The translations under genes and the position numbers were made by a program. Positions 9,590 through 20,280 of a DNA stretch of 60,256 nt are shown piece by piece. The notes below the pieces were generated by a model, which had not been told where the DNA came from, searched no databases, and was given only the letters and a program-made list of their open reading frames with translations. The DNA comes from Acidiferrobacteraceae bacterium (GTDB taxonomy: Bacteria > Pseudomonadota > Gammaproteobacteria > Acidiferrobacterales > SZUA-150), in assembly GCA_003228915.1 (NCBI GenBank), contig QIGL01000039.1:1-60256 (forward strand), given 5' to 3'. Within the stretch, counting starts at the first letter, position 1. Each line of letters starts with the position of its first letter.

Positions 9590-10803
9590 CTGCAAAAAAA
9601 TCACCGGACGCGACCCCCCAACCATCTCGGGGCTCAACCCCGGCATCAATCGCAACTGGCCAGGATAAAAATAATAATAAAAGCCGCTTCCAGCAAACCT
9701 TAATAGTTACGCTGGTAGGTTCTGTTGCTGACCTGCTTTTGGCGATTAGCAAGATTGCTATTGGTACCGTTAGCCATTCACAGGCATTGATTGCCGACGG
9801 GCTCCATTCTCTCTCTGACCTGGCAACTGACTTACTGGTGATTTATGCGGCCAAACACGCCAACGTGGCGGCCGATGAAGAACATCCATACGGACACGCC
9901 CGTATTGAAACTGCTGCGACAGTCGGTCTTGGCGCAATATTAATAGCCGTGGCCGGTGGCATCAGTTATGACGCCGTCAGAAGATTGTTTGAGCCTGATT
10001 TATTACTCCAGCCCGGCTGGCTTGCGCTGTCAGTTGCCCTGCTTTCAATTTTTATCAAGGAAGCCATCTACCACTACACCATGTCGGTGGCAAAAAAATT
10101 ACGCTCGGATATACTTAAGGCAAATGCCTGGCACAGTCGCACCGATGCCATCTCCTCTATCGTGGTTGTGATTGGCATTCTCGGCACTATGGCTGGCCTC
10201 ACCTATCTTGACGCCATTGCTGCTATCACCGTTGCCGCCATTATCGCCAAGATCGGCTGGGACCTGAGCTGGAAAAGTTTGCGCCAGCTCGTGGATACTT
10301 CCCTCGACAAAGAAACGGTCGCGGCCATTCACCAATGTATTACTGCTGCCAGCGGGGTTGATTCACTACACATGTTACGGACCCGTGGCATGGGCGGAGA
10401 TGCGCTGGTAGATGTCCACGTACAAGTGAGTCCCTTGCTGAGTGTTTCTGAAGGTCATCATATTGGTGAGTCGGTCCGCAAAAAACTAATCGAGGAATTT
10501 CCCCACATTAGCGATGTCATGGTCCATGTCGATACGGAAGATGACCAGGCTGCTGCTGCCAGCCTCGCTTTGCCTGGACGCGACACAATCATTGATCATA
10601 TCAATGCGGCATTCACGGGGCTGGTACTGGCAAACAGCATACGACGGACAACGCTACACTATGTTAATGGTCAGCTCCATGTAGAAATTATCCTGCCCCT
10701 GGCCTTACTTGGGGATAAAGATGCAGACCAATTGGCGCAACAATTTCAGGAAAAACTGAAAAACGATAAATATGTCTCGCATCTGACCGTCTTATTTTGC
10801 TAA
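9586..10803 (+). CDS. Cation diffusion facilitator (FieF-like) transporter
   Basis: SQALIADGLHSLSDLATDL (HxxxD in TM2), AWHSRTDAISS (HxxxD in TM5), HPYGHARIETAAT; cytoplasmic C-terminal domain. Confidence 0.92.
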   Translation: MTAKKSPDATPQPSRGSTPASIATGQDKNNNKSRFQQTLIVTLVGSVADLLLAISKIAIGTVSHSQALIADGLHSLSDLATDLLVIYAAKHANVAADEEHPYGHARIETAATVGLGAILIAVAGGISYDAVRRLFEPDLLLQPGWLALSVALLSIFIKEAIYHYTMSVAKKLRSDILKANAWHSRTDAISSIVVVIGILGTMAGLTYLDAIAAITVAAIIAKIGWDLSWKSLRQLVDTSLDKETVAAIHQCITAASGVDSLHMLRTRGMGGDALVDVHVQVSPLLSVSEGHHIGESVRKKLIEEFPHISDVMVHVDTEDDQAAAASLALPGRDTIIDHINAAFTGLVLANSIRRTTLHYVNGQLHVEIILPLALLGDKDADQLAQQFQEKLKNDKYVSHLTVLFC

Positions 10804-10809
10804 AATCCA

Positions 10810-10826
10810 TGCACCAAAAATGTGCA
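10810..10826 (+). promoter_or_regulatory. NtrC enhancer site 1
   Basis: TGCACCAAAAATGTGCA, matching the GCAC-N7-GTGC dyad of NtrC sites. Confidence 0.8.
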
Positions 10827-10838
10827 TTAATAAGTAAT

Positions 10839-10855
10839 CGCACTCTAATGGTGCG
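10839..10855 (+). promoter_or_regulatory. NtrC enhancer site 2
   Basis: CGCACTCTAATGGTGCG, a second GCAC-N7-GTGC dyad 29 bp downstream centre to centre. Confidence 0.8.
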
Positions 10856-10917
10856 ACTATTGGACGTTTGGCCTTAAAATTTATAATAAAAACAGTAAAT
10901 TAGGAAAATAAATCAGC

Positions 10918-10932
10918 TGGCACGCTTAGTGC
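10918..10932 (+). promoter_or_regulatory. Sigma-54 promoter (-24/-12) for glnA
   Basis: TGGCACGCTTAGTGC: GG and GC elements with correct spacing. Confidence 0.8.
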
Positions 10933-11210
10933 TAGTACAAGGCGCAACTTTGGTGCTTTTTTACACCTGCCAGTGGACTGGTTTGGAAAGCGCTAACTTT
11001 ATCCCCGCTTAAAACAGTTTGGGAAACTAATGGAGCAGGTTCAGGTCGCGTGTTGTTGTCAGGTTTGACCTGGCGCTGATGCCCCGCTGGGTACTTATAA
11101 CATTGGGGCTTTGAACAACCACAACCCAAACCAACAATCATGAATTCCGTCTTTGTAAATTTAACTGGAATAAATCAAATTGAAAAACCGAAAATTGAGG
11201 AGAAAGAAAC

Positions 11211-12620
11211 ATGTCAGCCGCTGATGTAACAAAAATGATGAAAGACAATAACGTCACTTTCGTCGATCTTCGTTTCACGGATACCAAGGGCAAGGAACAA
11301 CACGTTTCCTTACCTGCCAGCCAGGTAACAGAAGAGATGATGGAAGAAGGAAAAATGTTTGACGGTTCAAGTATTGCCGGCTGGAAAGGCATTAACGAGT
11401 CTGACATGATCCTGGAGCTGGATACCAGTACTGCAGTAATGGATCCCTTCATGGAAGAACCGACCCTGATTATCACGTGTAACATTGTCGAGCCAAACAC
11501 AGGCGAAGGTTATGAGCGCGACCCGCGCAGTATTGCCAAACGCGCCGAGGCTTACATGAACTCAACCGGTATTGCCGATACGGCCTATTTCGGTCCCGAA
11601 CCAGAATTCTTTATTCTCGACGATGTTCGCTGGGGCTCAGACATGAGTGGTGCATTCTTTAAAGTAGATTCTGACGAAGCGGGCTGGAACTCAGAAAAAA
11701 CCTTCGAAGGCGGCAACATTGGTCACCGCCCAGGGGTTAAAGGTGGTTACTTTCCCGTGCCACCGGTTGATAGTTTGCAGGATATGCGTTCATCCATGTG
11801 CCTGGCGCTGGAAGAGATGGGTGTGGAAGTAGAAGTTCATCACCATGAAGTTGCCACGGCTGGTCAATGCGAAATTGGAACCGCTTTCAACACATTGATT
11901 AAAAGAGCCGATCAAAATCAAATTCTAAAATACGTCGTCCACAATATTGCCCACTCTTATGGCAAAACCGCCACCTTCATGCCGAAACCACTGGTTGGTG
12001 ATAATGGTAACGGTATGCACGTGCATCAATCATTAGCCAAGGGCGGAAAAAATCTTTTCTCCGGTGATGAGTACGGCGGCCTGTCAGAAATGGCATTGTT
12101 TTACATTGGCGGCATCATTAAACACGCCAAAGCCTTAAACGCTTTCACTAATGCCTCCACCAATAGTTATAAGAGACTGGTGCCAGGATATGAGGCCCCG
12201 GTAATGCTCGCTTATTCAGCCCGCAACCGATCGGCATCAATTCGAATTCCGTATGTTGCTAATCCCAAAGGCCGACGAATCGAGGTCCGGTTCCCGGATG
12301 CTGCTGGTAATCCTTATTTCACCTTTGCCGCTATGTTAATGGCCGGGCTTGATGGCATCCAGAATAAAATCCATCCTGGTGAAGCAATGGATAAAGATCT
12401 GTATGACCTGCCACCTGAAGAAGAAGCAGCCATTCCCCAGGTCTGTTATTCACTAGACCAGGCGCTTGAGGCGCTCAGCGAAGACAGGGAATTCCTGAAA
12501 GCAGGCAACGTTTTCACCGATGACACCATCGATGCCTACATTGAGCTAAAAATGGAAGAAGTCACACGCTTGCGTATGGCGACTCACCCTGTTGAGTTTG
12601 ATATGTATTACAGCGTGTAA
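11211..12620 (+). CDS. glnA: Type I glutamine synthetase
   Basis: [37 protein letters not shown], and C-terminal NLYDLPPEE-type sequence ([10 protein letters not shown]); SD AGGAG upstream. Confidence 0.98.
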   Translation: MSAADVTKMMKDNNVTFVDLRFTDTKGKEQHVSLPASQVTEEMMEEGKMFDGSSIAGWKGINESDMILELDTSTAVMDPFMEEPTLIITCNIVEPNTGEGYERDPRSIAKRAEAYMNSTGIADTAYFGPEPEFFILDDVRWGSDMSGAFFKVDSDEAGWNSEKTFEGGNIGHRPGVKGGYFPVPPVDSLQDMRSSMCLALEEMGVEVEVHHHEVATAGQCEIGTAFNTLIKRADQNQILKYVVHNIAHSYGKTATFMPKPLVGDNGNGMHVHQSLAKGGKNLFSGDEYGGLSEMALFYIGGIIKHAKALNAFTNASTNSYKRLVPGYEAPVMLAYSARNRSASIRIPYVANPKGRRIEVRFPDAAGNPYFTFAAMLMAGLDGIQNKIHPGEAMDKDLYDLPPEEEAAIPQVCYSLDQALEALSEDREFLKAGNVFTDDTIDAYIELKMEEVTRLRMATHPVEFDMYYSV

Positions 12621-12641
12621 ACAGAAGTAATAATGCTGGCC

Positions 12642-12675
12642 GACCAGCAGACCCTGAATTTTTGGTCTGCTGGTC
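12642..12675 (+). terminator. Stem-loop after glnA (terminator or attenuator-like)
   Basis: GACCAGCAGACC / GGTCTGCTGGTC, 12-bp perfect stem, but no U-tract follows. Confidence 0.55.
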
Positions 12676-12682
12676 ACCAATA

Positions 12683-12730
12683 TCAATCCTGGAATCAGTC
12701 CCGAAATCAATCCGGGAATTAATTCAGAAA
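12683..12730 (+). repeat. Degenerate 12-bp tandem repeat, 4 units
   Basis: TCAATCCTGGAA TCAGTCCCGAAA TCAATCCGGGAA TTAATTCAGAAA. Confidence 0.7.
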
Positions 12731-12818
12731 TTTGGCCTCTCGCTTTTTTAAGGGCCTGAAAATTTTTAGGGCCCGCAAGTTACGAAAATGAGAACTTGTT
12801 GTCCGCGCAAACAAAGCA

Positions 12819-13874
12819 ATGGATCAATATAGAAGGATATTTGAAAATCTGCATACTGCCATTCTGACACTGGATAATCAGCTCAGAATAACCAGTGCCA
12901 ATCCGGCATGCGAAATGTTGTTTGCCCAAAGTCGGAACCAGATAAACCTGCAACCAATTTCTTCAATAATACATACCCCGCAATTACTGGAGTCTCTAAA
13001 TGAAGCCCTCAAGAGCGGTCACCCTTTTACATCACGAAGCTGCCAGTTAATTTTGCTGAATAAAAATGAATCAACCGTTGACTACACAATCACCCCCATA
13101 GATGACTCTAAAACGGAAGATATAATGCTGCTTGAGCTCAATCCGATTGACCGCCTGATGCGCCTGGCCAGGGAAGATAAAATACTTAATTACCAGGTGA
13201 CAAATCGCGCGGTCATCCGCGGCCTCGCCCATGAAGTAAAAAATCCCCTCGGAGGCATTCGCGGTGCCGCCCAGCTACTGGAAAAGGAATTACCGGGTCA
13301 AAACTTGCACGAATATACCGATGTCATCATCCGGGAAGTTGACCGCCTGCGGGCCCTGGTCGACAGGATGTTTGGCCCAAACCAGCCCCTGAATCTTGAA
13401 GCCATCAGTATCCATGAAATTCTGGAGCACATGATTCGGCTATTACTGGCTGAAACTAAAGACGGGATTTCGTTTCACCGGGATTACGACCCGAGCCTGC
13501 CGGCACTAGAGGGTGATAAAGATCAGCTCATACAAGCCATACTCAACCTGGCAAGAAACTCTATTGAAGCCATGAAAAATAAAGGTGAGTTGATATTCAG
13601 GTCCCGGGTACAAAGACAGTTTGCCATTGGCAACATCCGTCATCGGCTGGTTATTCAACTGGATATTGAAGATAGCGGGCCAGGAATTTCACCAGACCTG
13701 ATTGAGTCAATATTTTATCCCATGGTAACCAGCAGGCCGGAAGGCACAGGCCTTGGTCTTTCTATTGCACAGGATATTGTTGCCAAACATAATGGCCTGA
13801 TTGAAGTCACAAGCCAGCCTGGACAAACAATTTTCTCGGTATTTCTGCCGCTGGAGCATACCAATGAATTCTAA
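12819..13874 (+). CDS. glnL: Nitrogen regulation sensor histidine kinase NtrB
   Basis: PAS domain, GLAHEVKNPLGGIRGAAQLLEKEL H-box, DSGPGI / GTGLGLSIAQDIV; upstream of glnG. Confidence 0.95.
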   Translation: MDQYRRIFENLHTAILTLDNQLRITSANPACEMLFAQSRNQINLQPISSIIHTPQLLESLNEALKSGHPFTSRSCQLILLNKNESTVDYTITPIDDSKTEDIMLLELNPIDRLMRLAREDKILNYQVTNRAVIRGLAHEVKNPLGGIRGAAQLLEKELPGQNLHEYTDVIIREVDRLRALVDRMFGPNQPLNLEAISIHEILEHMIRLLLAETKDGISFHRDYDPSLPALEGDKDQLIQAILNLARNSIEAMKNKGELIFRSRVQRQFAIGNIRHRLVIQLDIEDSGPGISPDLIESIFYPMVTSRPEGTGLGLSIAQDIVAKHNGLIEVTSQPGQTIFSVFLPLEHTNEF

Positions 13875-15252
13875 AGACAGGGTTTGGATTATCGATGATG
13901 ATAAATCTATCAGGTGGGTACTCGAAAAAGCACTGGACCAGGCCGGGTTAATCGTTGAATCGTTTTCTTCGGCAGAAGGTATTGCCGAGTTGCTTGATAA
14001 AAAAAGACCCCATGCCATTGTTTCCGATATTCGCATGCCGGGTACCAGCGGACTTGAATTGCTGGAAATTATTCAAAGCAAGGCACCTGAAGTACCCGTC
14101 ATTATTATGACTGCCCATACTGACCTTGATAGCGCAGTGGCCTCGTACAAAGGTGGCGCCTTTGAATATCTACCCAAACCATTTGACGTGGATGATGCGA
14201 TCGCACTGGTCAAGCGAGCCATTGAGCACAAACGTAACCAGTTTGAGAGCTCTCCAGCAACGGTATCACCGCAAACAGATATCATTGGTGAAGCCGCCTC
14301 TATGCAGGAGGTTTTTCGGGCAATCGGTCGCCTGTCCAAATCAAACCTAAGTGTTTTGATTAACGGCGAATCCGGAACCGGCAAGGAGTTAGTTGCACGG
14401 GCACTGCACAACAACAGTCCCAGGACGGACAAGGCCTTCATTGCTATAAATATCGCGGCCATTCCCAGTGAACTTCTGGAATCCGAACTCTTTGGTCATG
14501 AAAAAGGTGCGTTTACCGGTGCCCACAGCCAACGTTACGGGCGGTTTGAACAGGCCAACGGCGGTACGTTATTTCTGGATGAAATCGGTGATATGCCCTC
14601 TGACCTGCAAACCAGGTTGTTACGTGTTTTATCCGATGGCAAATTCTACCGGGTTGGCGGTCATCAGCAAATTACCACTGACGTACGCATTGTCGCGGCA
14701 ACAAACCAGAACCTGGAACAACGTGTTGCAGAAGGTAAATTTCGCGAAGATTTATTTCATCGTTTAAATGTTATTCGCATTCACTTGCCGCCACTACGTG
14801 AACGCAGCGATGATATACCAGCCTTAACCAATTATTTTCTTGATCGAACTGCCAGGGAGCTGGGCGTTGCCCCCAAACACCTGGATAAAAAAACAGAGGA
14901 TTTTTTGTGTCGCTTGCCATGGATGGGAAATGTCCGGCAACTGGAAAATACCTGTCGTTGGTTAACCGTCATGGCACCAGGAAAGTCAATTCAGCTGGAA
15001 GACCTGCCACCTGAATTACAGGCACACAATGCAAACGATAGTGGCCAGTGGCAAGACACATTAAAAACTGATATTGATCAACGGCTGGCCCGGGGTGATG
15101 CCAATATATTTCATGATCTGAATAATGAATTTGAACGTATTCTCATCCAGGTGACACTTAAACATACCGGTGGTCGCAAACAGGATGCAGCAAAAATACT
15201 GGGCTGGGGCCGAAACACCCTGACCAGAAAACTAAAAGAACTAAACCTTTAA
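13864..15252 (+). CDS. glnG: Nitrogen regulation response regulator NtrC (ORF opens at 13801; start ATG likely 13864)
   Basis: [18 protein letters not shown] receiver, [15 protein letters not shown] Walker A, GAFTGA, Fis-type [27 protein letters not shown]. Confidence 0.97.
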   Translation: MNSKDRVWIIDDDKSIRWVLEKALDQAGLIVESFSSAEGIAELLDKKRPHAIVSDIRMPGTSGLELLEIIQSKAPEVPVIIMTAHTDLDSAVASYKGGAFEYLPKPFDVDDAIALVKRAIEHKRNQFESSPATVSPQTDIIGEAASMQEVFRAIGRLSKSNLSVLINGESGTGKELVARALHNNSPRTDKAFIAINIAAIPSELLESELFGHEKGAFTGAHSQRYGRFEQANGGTLFLDEIGDMPSDLQTRLLRVLSDGKFYRVGGHQQITTDVRIVAATNQNLEQRVAEGKFREDLFHRLNVIRIHLPPLRERSDDIPALTNYFLDRTARELGVAPKHLDKKTEDFLCRLPWMGNVRQLENTCRWLTVMAPGKSIQLEDLPPELQAHNANDSGQWQDTLKTDIDQRLARGDANIFHDLNNEFERILIQVTLKHTGGRKQDAAKILGWGRNTLTRKLKELNL

Positions 15253-15358
15253 CCGATTGATACTTATAAATTTTTTCAGTATATTTTGCCTAATATAATA
15301 TGGTTTTTAAATCAATTTCGATCCATAATCATAGATACATGTCGAGGAGCTGAAAATA

Positions 15359-16354
15359 GTGAAAAAAATTATATTTAAATCTTTTTTCCCACTGTTTATT
15401 TTAATTTTTTTCATTGAGACTGCCCATGCAGTCGAAAGTTTGAGGATTGGCTGGGTTTATGCCATGGCCAATGCCCCTATTCTTATTGCCAAAGAAAAGG
15501 GATTTTTTAATGAGCAGGGCCTGGATGTTAAAATTATTAAATTTAATAGCGGACCTCTAATCCGCCGGGCAATCACTGCCAATGAACTGGACCTGGCTTA
15601 TATCGGTGCACCCCCTGTCTACCACTGGTATGCAGAGGGCCTCAAAAGCAGGATTTTAGCCAAGGTCAACTACGGCCAGGCCTCTGTCATCGCGCGTAAG
15701 GATTCAGGCATCAATAACATGAAAGATTTTAAAGGCAAACGCTTTGCTGGTGTCCGCACGGGCAGCGGCATGGATGTATTATTAAGGGGTTATGTCCTCG
15801 GTGAAATTGCTAAACTGGATTCAAAAAAAGATCTCGACATCATAACCATTTCTTCAGCTAACATGGACCCTGCCGTTGAAGAAAAAATTGTTGCCGGCGC
15901 ATTCATTTGGGAACCATTTACTTCCCGGTCACTAATGCGCGGCAATACAAAAGTTATTCTCGACATGAACAAGGAAATCCCGAACTATCCCTGGTACATC
16001 ATCATGGCGCCAGAAAATATAATTAGCACAAAACGCCCGGCGATTTTAAAAGTATTGATTGCCCATAAAAAAGCCGTTGATTTTTTAAACTCTTCGCCGA
16101 CAGCCGGTAATGAAATTATCGCAAAATCATTTAAGCTGGGAAAAATCACTGATAACAAAGGCAAGGTGCATGATGCAAATTCAATAATCAGTGAGGCCAG
16201 GAAAAGACTGGGCTGGGAACACAAGCTAGATAAAAAAGATATTGCTTTTATTCAACAGCTAATGAATTATTCCTACGAACTGGGTGTGATGAAAACAAGG
16301 CTTAATGCAACTGATATTGTTGATACCAGCCTGATGAAAGAGGCATACAAATAG
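15359..16354 (+). CDS. ABC transporter substrate-binding protein, NMT1/SsuA-TauA-like
   Basis: Signal peptide; LRIGWVYAMANAPILIAKEKGFFNEQGLDVKIIKFNSG; no permease or ATPase adjacent. Confidence 0.82.
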   Translation: MKKIIFKSFFPLFILIFFIETAHAVESLRIGWVYAMANAPILIAKEKGFFNEQGLDVKIIKFNSGPLIRRAITANELDLAYIGAPPVYHWYAEGLKSRILAKVNYGQASVIARKDSGINNMKDFKGKRFAGVRTGSGMDVLLRGYVLGEIAKLDSKKDLDIITISSANMDPAVEEKIVAGAFIWEPFTSRSLMRGNTKVILDMNKEIPNYPWYIIMAPENIISTKRPAILKVLIAHKKAVDFLNSSPTAGNEIIAKSFKLGKITDNKGKVHDANSIISEARKRLGWEHKLDKKDIAFIQQLMNYSYELGVMKTRLNATDIVDTSLMKEAYK

Positions 16355-16410
16355 TTTCAATCACATCTTAAATTTCCATGTCCATGTAGTTCCAGCTTAT
16401 GGATGGTCTT

Positions 16411-17643
16411 CTATTTTTCCAAACCAGCAAAAAGTCGCTTAATCGTCAGGCCCTGAACAATAATAGAAAATAAAACCACCGTATAAGTCAGGGCCAGTAT
16501 TAGTGTACGCTCAGGACTTGTGGGTATCGACAATGCCAGGGCCACTGAAATACCACCGCGCAACCCGGCCCAGGTCAGGATTTTGATCACACCGGGGGTA
16601 AATTTGCGACGCCATTTCATTAATGTAATCGGTATTGCAACACTGACAAAACGGGCGAACAAAATAATCGGTATTGTCAGTAACCCCGCCAACCAGTATT
16701 GGCCGTTAAAAGTAAGCACCAGAATTTCCAGACCGATCAGGACAAATAATACTGCATTTAGAATTTCATCCATTAATTCCCAGAATGTATCCAGGTGTTC
16801 ACGGGTCTTGTCAGACATCGCCAGTGTCCTGCCATGGTTACCTATCAACAGGCCGGCAATAACAATCGCAATAGGTCCGGAAACGTGTAGTGCGTGGGCC
16901 AGGGAGTAGGTGCCCATGACCAAACCAAGCGTCAGCAATACTTCCACCTGGTAATTATTAATAGTTTTGAGCATGCGGTAGACACCAAAGCCGGCCACGA
17001 AGCCCAGCAACGCACCACCGATTGCCTCGACAAGAAATAAAACAATCACAGAGCCGGCTTGTACGGCCTCTCCACCCGTGGCCAGTCTTAAAATAATTAT
17101 GAAAACCACAACTGCTACACCATCATTGAAAAGTGATTCGCCGGCAATTTTTGTTTCCAGACTTTTTGGTGTGCCAACACTTTTTAACATGGCTAAAACG
17201 GCAATCGGATCAGTGGGTGATATTAATGCGCCAAATAACAGGCAGTAAATAAAAGAAATCGAAAACCCCAGTCCATTGAGCAATAACCAACTGGCAACAG
17301 CAACAATAAAAGTAGAAATAATCACACCCAGGGTAGCCAGGGTTAACACGACCCATGCCTGCTGACGCAGGTCATTAATATTAATATGCAAGGCTCCGGC
17401 AAATAATAAAAAACTCAACATGCCGTACATCAGGGTAATATTAAAATCTATACCAGCGAGTAGCTTGCTGGCATAAACCTGGGCATCAACACCAAAAAAG
17501 GATAACGAAATTAACAGCAGGGAAAAAACCAGGGCAATGAGCATCACGCCGATAGTTGTCGGCAGATGAATGAACCTGGCGTTGACCCAGCTAAACAGGG
17601 CAGCCAGTGCCAACAGTGCGGCAGAAATATCAAATAATTGCAT
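16411..17643 (-). CDS. Na+/H+ antiporter, CPA1/NhaP type
   Basis: GALISPTDPIAVLAMLKSVG, ESLFNDGVAVVVF, LTWAGLRGGISVALALSIP. Confidence 0.93.
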   Translation of the reverse strand: MQLFDISAALLALAALFSWVNARFIHLPTTIGVMLIALVFSLLLISLSFFGVDAQVYASKLLAGIDFNITLMYGMLSFLLFAGALHININDLRQQAWVVLTLATLGVIISTFIVAVASWLLLNGLGFSISFIYCLLFGALISPTDPIAVLAMLKSVGTPKSLETKIAGESLFNDGVAVVVFIIILRLATGGEAVQAGSVIVLFLVEAIGGALLGFVAGFGVYRMLKTINNYQVEVLLTLGLVMGTYSLAHALHVSGPIAIVIAGLLIGNHGRTLAMSDKTREHLDTFWELMDEILNAVLFVLIGLEILVLTFNGQYWLAGLLTIPIILFARFVSVAIPITLMKWRRKFTPGVIKILTWAGLRGGISVALALSIPTSPERTLILALTYTVVLFSIIVQGLTIKRLFAGLEK

Positions 17644-17665
17644 TGGGATTAACGTGCCAGAGTAA

Positions 17666-18946
17666 TTACCAGCGACTGCCTATAACAGGCAAAGCGGCCC
17701 TGGGTAAATTTCCTGCCACACCGGTAATTATTCCAGAGGACATGCCGGTTGCCGTTCCAGATGCTAACCCGGATGCCAGTCGCATCATTGATCGACGCAC
17801 AGGCGGCAGGCCTGAAACAAAATTCATCCCCAGGCCGCGCACATTATTTAATAAAGAATGGTCCATGCCAAAAACTCTTTTAAAACAATCTGTGGCTGAT
17901 AACATTAACTGGTTGTCGTGTTTGCGCCAACGTGTATAAGCCTTGAGACGAAAGGCCTTGCCAAAATCCCGGTCCTGTACTGCATGCCCCTGAATGATTT
18001 CGGCAAGCACAGCGGCATCAAGCAGTCCCATATTGACTCCCTGGCCAGCCAGCGGGTGCATTCTGTGGGCGGCATCACCAATTAATGCCAGTCGTTCATC
18101 GGTATAAACTTCTGCATGGGCAAGTGTCAGCGGGAACCCGTTCCGGGATCCGACGTTTTTTATTTCACCGAGGCGATATTCAAATTTCTGGCCCAGTGTT
18201 TCTTTAAAGTCAGTATCATTTAATTGCAAAAGTTCATTGGCATAAGCCGTGTCGGCAGACCAGACAATTGATGTTTGGTGGGAATCGGCCAATGGCAGGA
18301 ACGCCAGTGGGCCGGTAGGCAAAAAACGCTGCCAGGCAGTATTGTTGTGTTGTTTTTCTGATTCTACCGTCGCAACAATGGCGGTTTGATTATATGACCA
18401 GCCATGATTTTCCAAACCGGCAATGGTTCGCACCCTTGAACAGGCGCCATCGGCGCCAATTAATAACCTGGCAGTAATCGTTTCTCCTGCTTCAGTTAAA
18501 ACAGCGACCTGGTCCCGACTAATACTGTAATCTCTTAACCCATTGTCATATTTAATATTTAAATTACCACTATGTTTAAGCCGTACATGTAAACTGTCCA
18601 ACACCTGTTGATTACTAGTGATATAACCCAGGCAAGGCTCGCCAATCTCGGCACTATCAAAATGAATCTGGCCACGACTGCCCGCATCCCAGATATGCAT
18701 TTCCATGATGGGTGCTGGCGAGTTTTCGGCGTCACTAACAGGCCGCCAAACGTCAATGGACTCCAGAATATTTTTTGTTGCCAGGGTCAGGGCACTGACA
18801 CGAATATCCTTGCTGGCTTTTTTATCACCTGGCGACAAGTTTGACTCAAGTATCACAATAGACAACCCCGAGTCGGCCAGTAAACATGCCAGGGTGCTAC
18901 CAACCATCCCGCCACCGTTAATAATAATGTCGCAGTCAGTGTTCAT
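17666..18946 (-). CDS. ubiI: FAD-dependent 2-octaprenylphenol hydroxylase (UbiI/VisC family)
   Basis: DIIINGGGMVGSTLACLLA FAD motif; LIGDAAHRMHPLAGQGVNMGLLDAAVLAE; in tandem with ubiH. Confidence 0.85.
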   Translation of the reverse strand: MNTDCDIIINGGGMVGSTLACLLADSGLSIVILESNLSPGDKKASKDIRVSALTLATKNILESIDVWRPVSDAENSPAPIMEMHIWDAGSRGQIHFDSAEIGEPCLGYITSNQQVLDSLHVRLKHSGNLNIKYDNGLRDYSISRDQVAVLTEAGETITARLLIGADGACSRVRTIAGLENHGWSYNQTAIVATVESEKQHNNTAWQRFLPTGPLAFLPLADSHQTSIVWSADTAYANELLQLNDTDFKETLGQKFEYRLGEIKNVGSRNGFPLTLAHAEVYTDERLALIGDAAHRMHPLAGQGVNMGLLDAAVLAEIIQGHAVQDRDFGKAFRLKAYTRWRKHDNQLMLSATDCFKRVFGMDHSLLNNVRGLGMNFVSGLPPVRRSMMRLASGLASGTATGMSSGIITGVAGNLPRAALPVIGSRW

Positions 18947-18948
18947 GA

Positions 18949-20250
18949 TTAAGTCGTGAAACCTTTTTTATTTTCCTGGAGTGGTAACCCGCGTGCCAGT
19001 CTCGGCAGCGTGCCCATCAAACCGCTGGTGCGCCGGGTAAATTCCCGTTTCAGGGGCGGACATAAATCAACAGCTATTAATCCAATATTACGCGCCAGGG
19101 CCAGGGGCGGGAAATCGTTTGAGAAAATCCGGATCAGGCCATCGGTAAACAGTGGCACCATTTTATTGTCTCGTTTGCGCCACTGGGCATAGTGCGCCAA
19201 AACTTTTTCGTCGCCAATGTCATTTCCATTATTGAGCGCGTCTTCCAGGACCTGCGCCAGGCAGGCGACATCTCGCAAGCCCATGTTGAAACCCTGGCCG
19301 GCCACGGGATGTACGGTGTGGGCAGCATTACCTGCCAGGATCACCCGCTGTTTCACCAGGTCGACTGGTTTACTCATGTGTAAAGGATAGGCCTGGCGTT
19401 TGCCGATTTTGGTAAATTTTCCCAGGCGCCAGCCAAAACGTGATTGCAGCCGAGCCAGAAATTTGTTGTCGTCCCAGGAAAGAATTTTTTCGACCTGATC
19501 CGGGGCAGTACTCCAGACAGCCGCGCAACGGGATTGTGTACCTGATTCTCCCATGGGCAACAAAGCCAGTGGCCCGGTTTTGGTAAAACGCTCGTAAGCC
19601 GTGTTGTTGTGAGGTCGCGTTGGGCTGACATTAGTAACGATTGCAGTTTGCTGGTAGTCCTGTTTAATCACCTGGAAGCCCAACTGTTCCCGCAGTCCCG
19701 AGCGACCACCATCAGCCAGGATGACAATACGGGCACGGAATTTTTTCTTGCTGTTCTTTTTACTGGCACCGTCAGCCAGTTGCCATAACACCTCGTCTTG
19801 CCCATTCTCGATCGACTGAATTTCCGCGGGACACATCAGATCTATATTTTTCTGGCCCTGAATAAAATCAAATAACACCGCGCCGATCGCCCGGGTATCG
19901 GCCACATAACCCAGGGCCTCAAGACCAGCATCCGCAGCCGCCAGGCGAGTGATGCCAAAACGACCCTGGTCGCTAATGTGGATACGATTGATTGCCGTGG
20001 TGTCTGCCTTGCTCAGGGAAGACCAGATGCCTATGCCCTCGAATATTCGTCGCGAGCTGAATGCCATGGCAATAGTGCGATCATCGTAACTGGGCTGGTC
20101 TTTGGCACCCAGAGGTTTGGCTTCAACCAAGGCCAGTTTTAATTTTTCCTGACCCCCCGATTGACCTCCTATCTGACTCAGCGCGCAAGCCAGGGTGGCG
20201 CCAACCAGGCCACCGCCAACAATTAATACATCGTGATCAAACTTGTCCAC
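18949..20250 (-). CDS. ubiH: 2-octaprenyl-6-methoxyphenol hydroxylase
   Basis: DVLIVGGGLVGATLACAL; VILAGNAAHTVHPVAGQGFNMGLRDVACLAQ; downstream of pepP. Confidence 0.88.
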   Translation of the reverse strand: MDKFDHDVLIVGGGLVGATLACALSQIGGQSGGQEKLKLALVEAKPLGAKDQPSYDDRTIAMAFSSRRIFEGIGIWSSLSKADTTAINRIHISDQGRFGITRLAAADAGLEALGYVADTRAIGAVLFDFIQGQKNIDLMCPAEIQSIENGQDEVLWQLADGASKKNSKKKFRARIVILADGGRSGLREQLGFQVIKQDYQQTAIVTNVSPTRPHNNTAYERFTKTGPLALLPMGESGTQSRCAAVWSTAPDQVEKILSWDDNKFLARLQSRFGWRLGKFTKIGKRQAYPLHMSKPVDLVKQRVILAGNAAHTVHPVAGQGFNMGLRDVACLAQVLEDALNNGNDIGDEKVLAHYAQWRKRDNKMVPLFTDGLIRIFSNDFPPLALARNIGLIAVDLCPPLKREFTRRTSGLMGTLPRLARGLPLQENKKGFTT

Positions 20251-20280
20251 TATTTTGTATCTCGCTTAATTCCTTGCCTA

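Noticed and set aside
16360-16410. CCATGTCCATGTAG...ATGGATGG as another hairpin repeat copy
   Set aside because: The CATG motif is present but the flanking TCGCTC/CCTCC signature is absent and the stem is weak.
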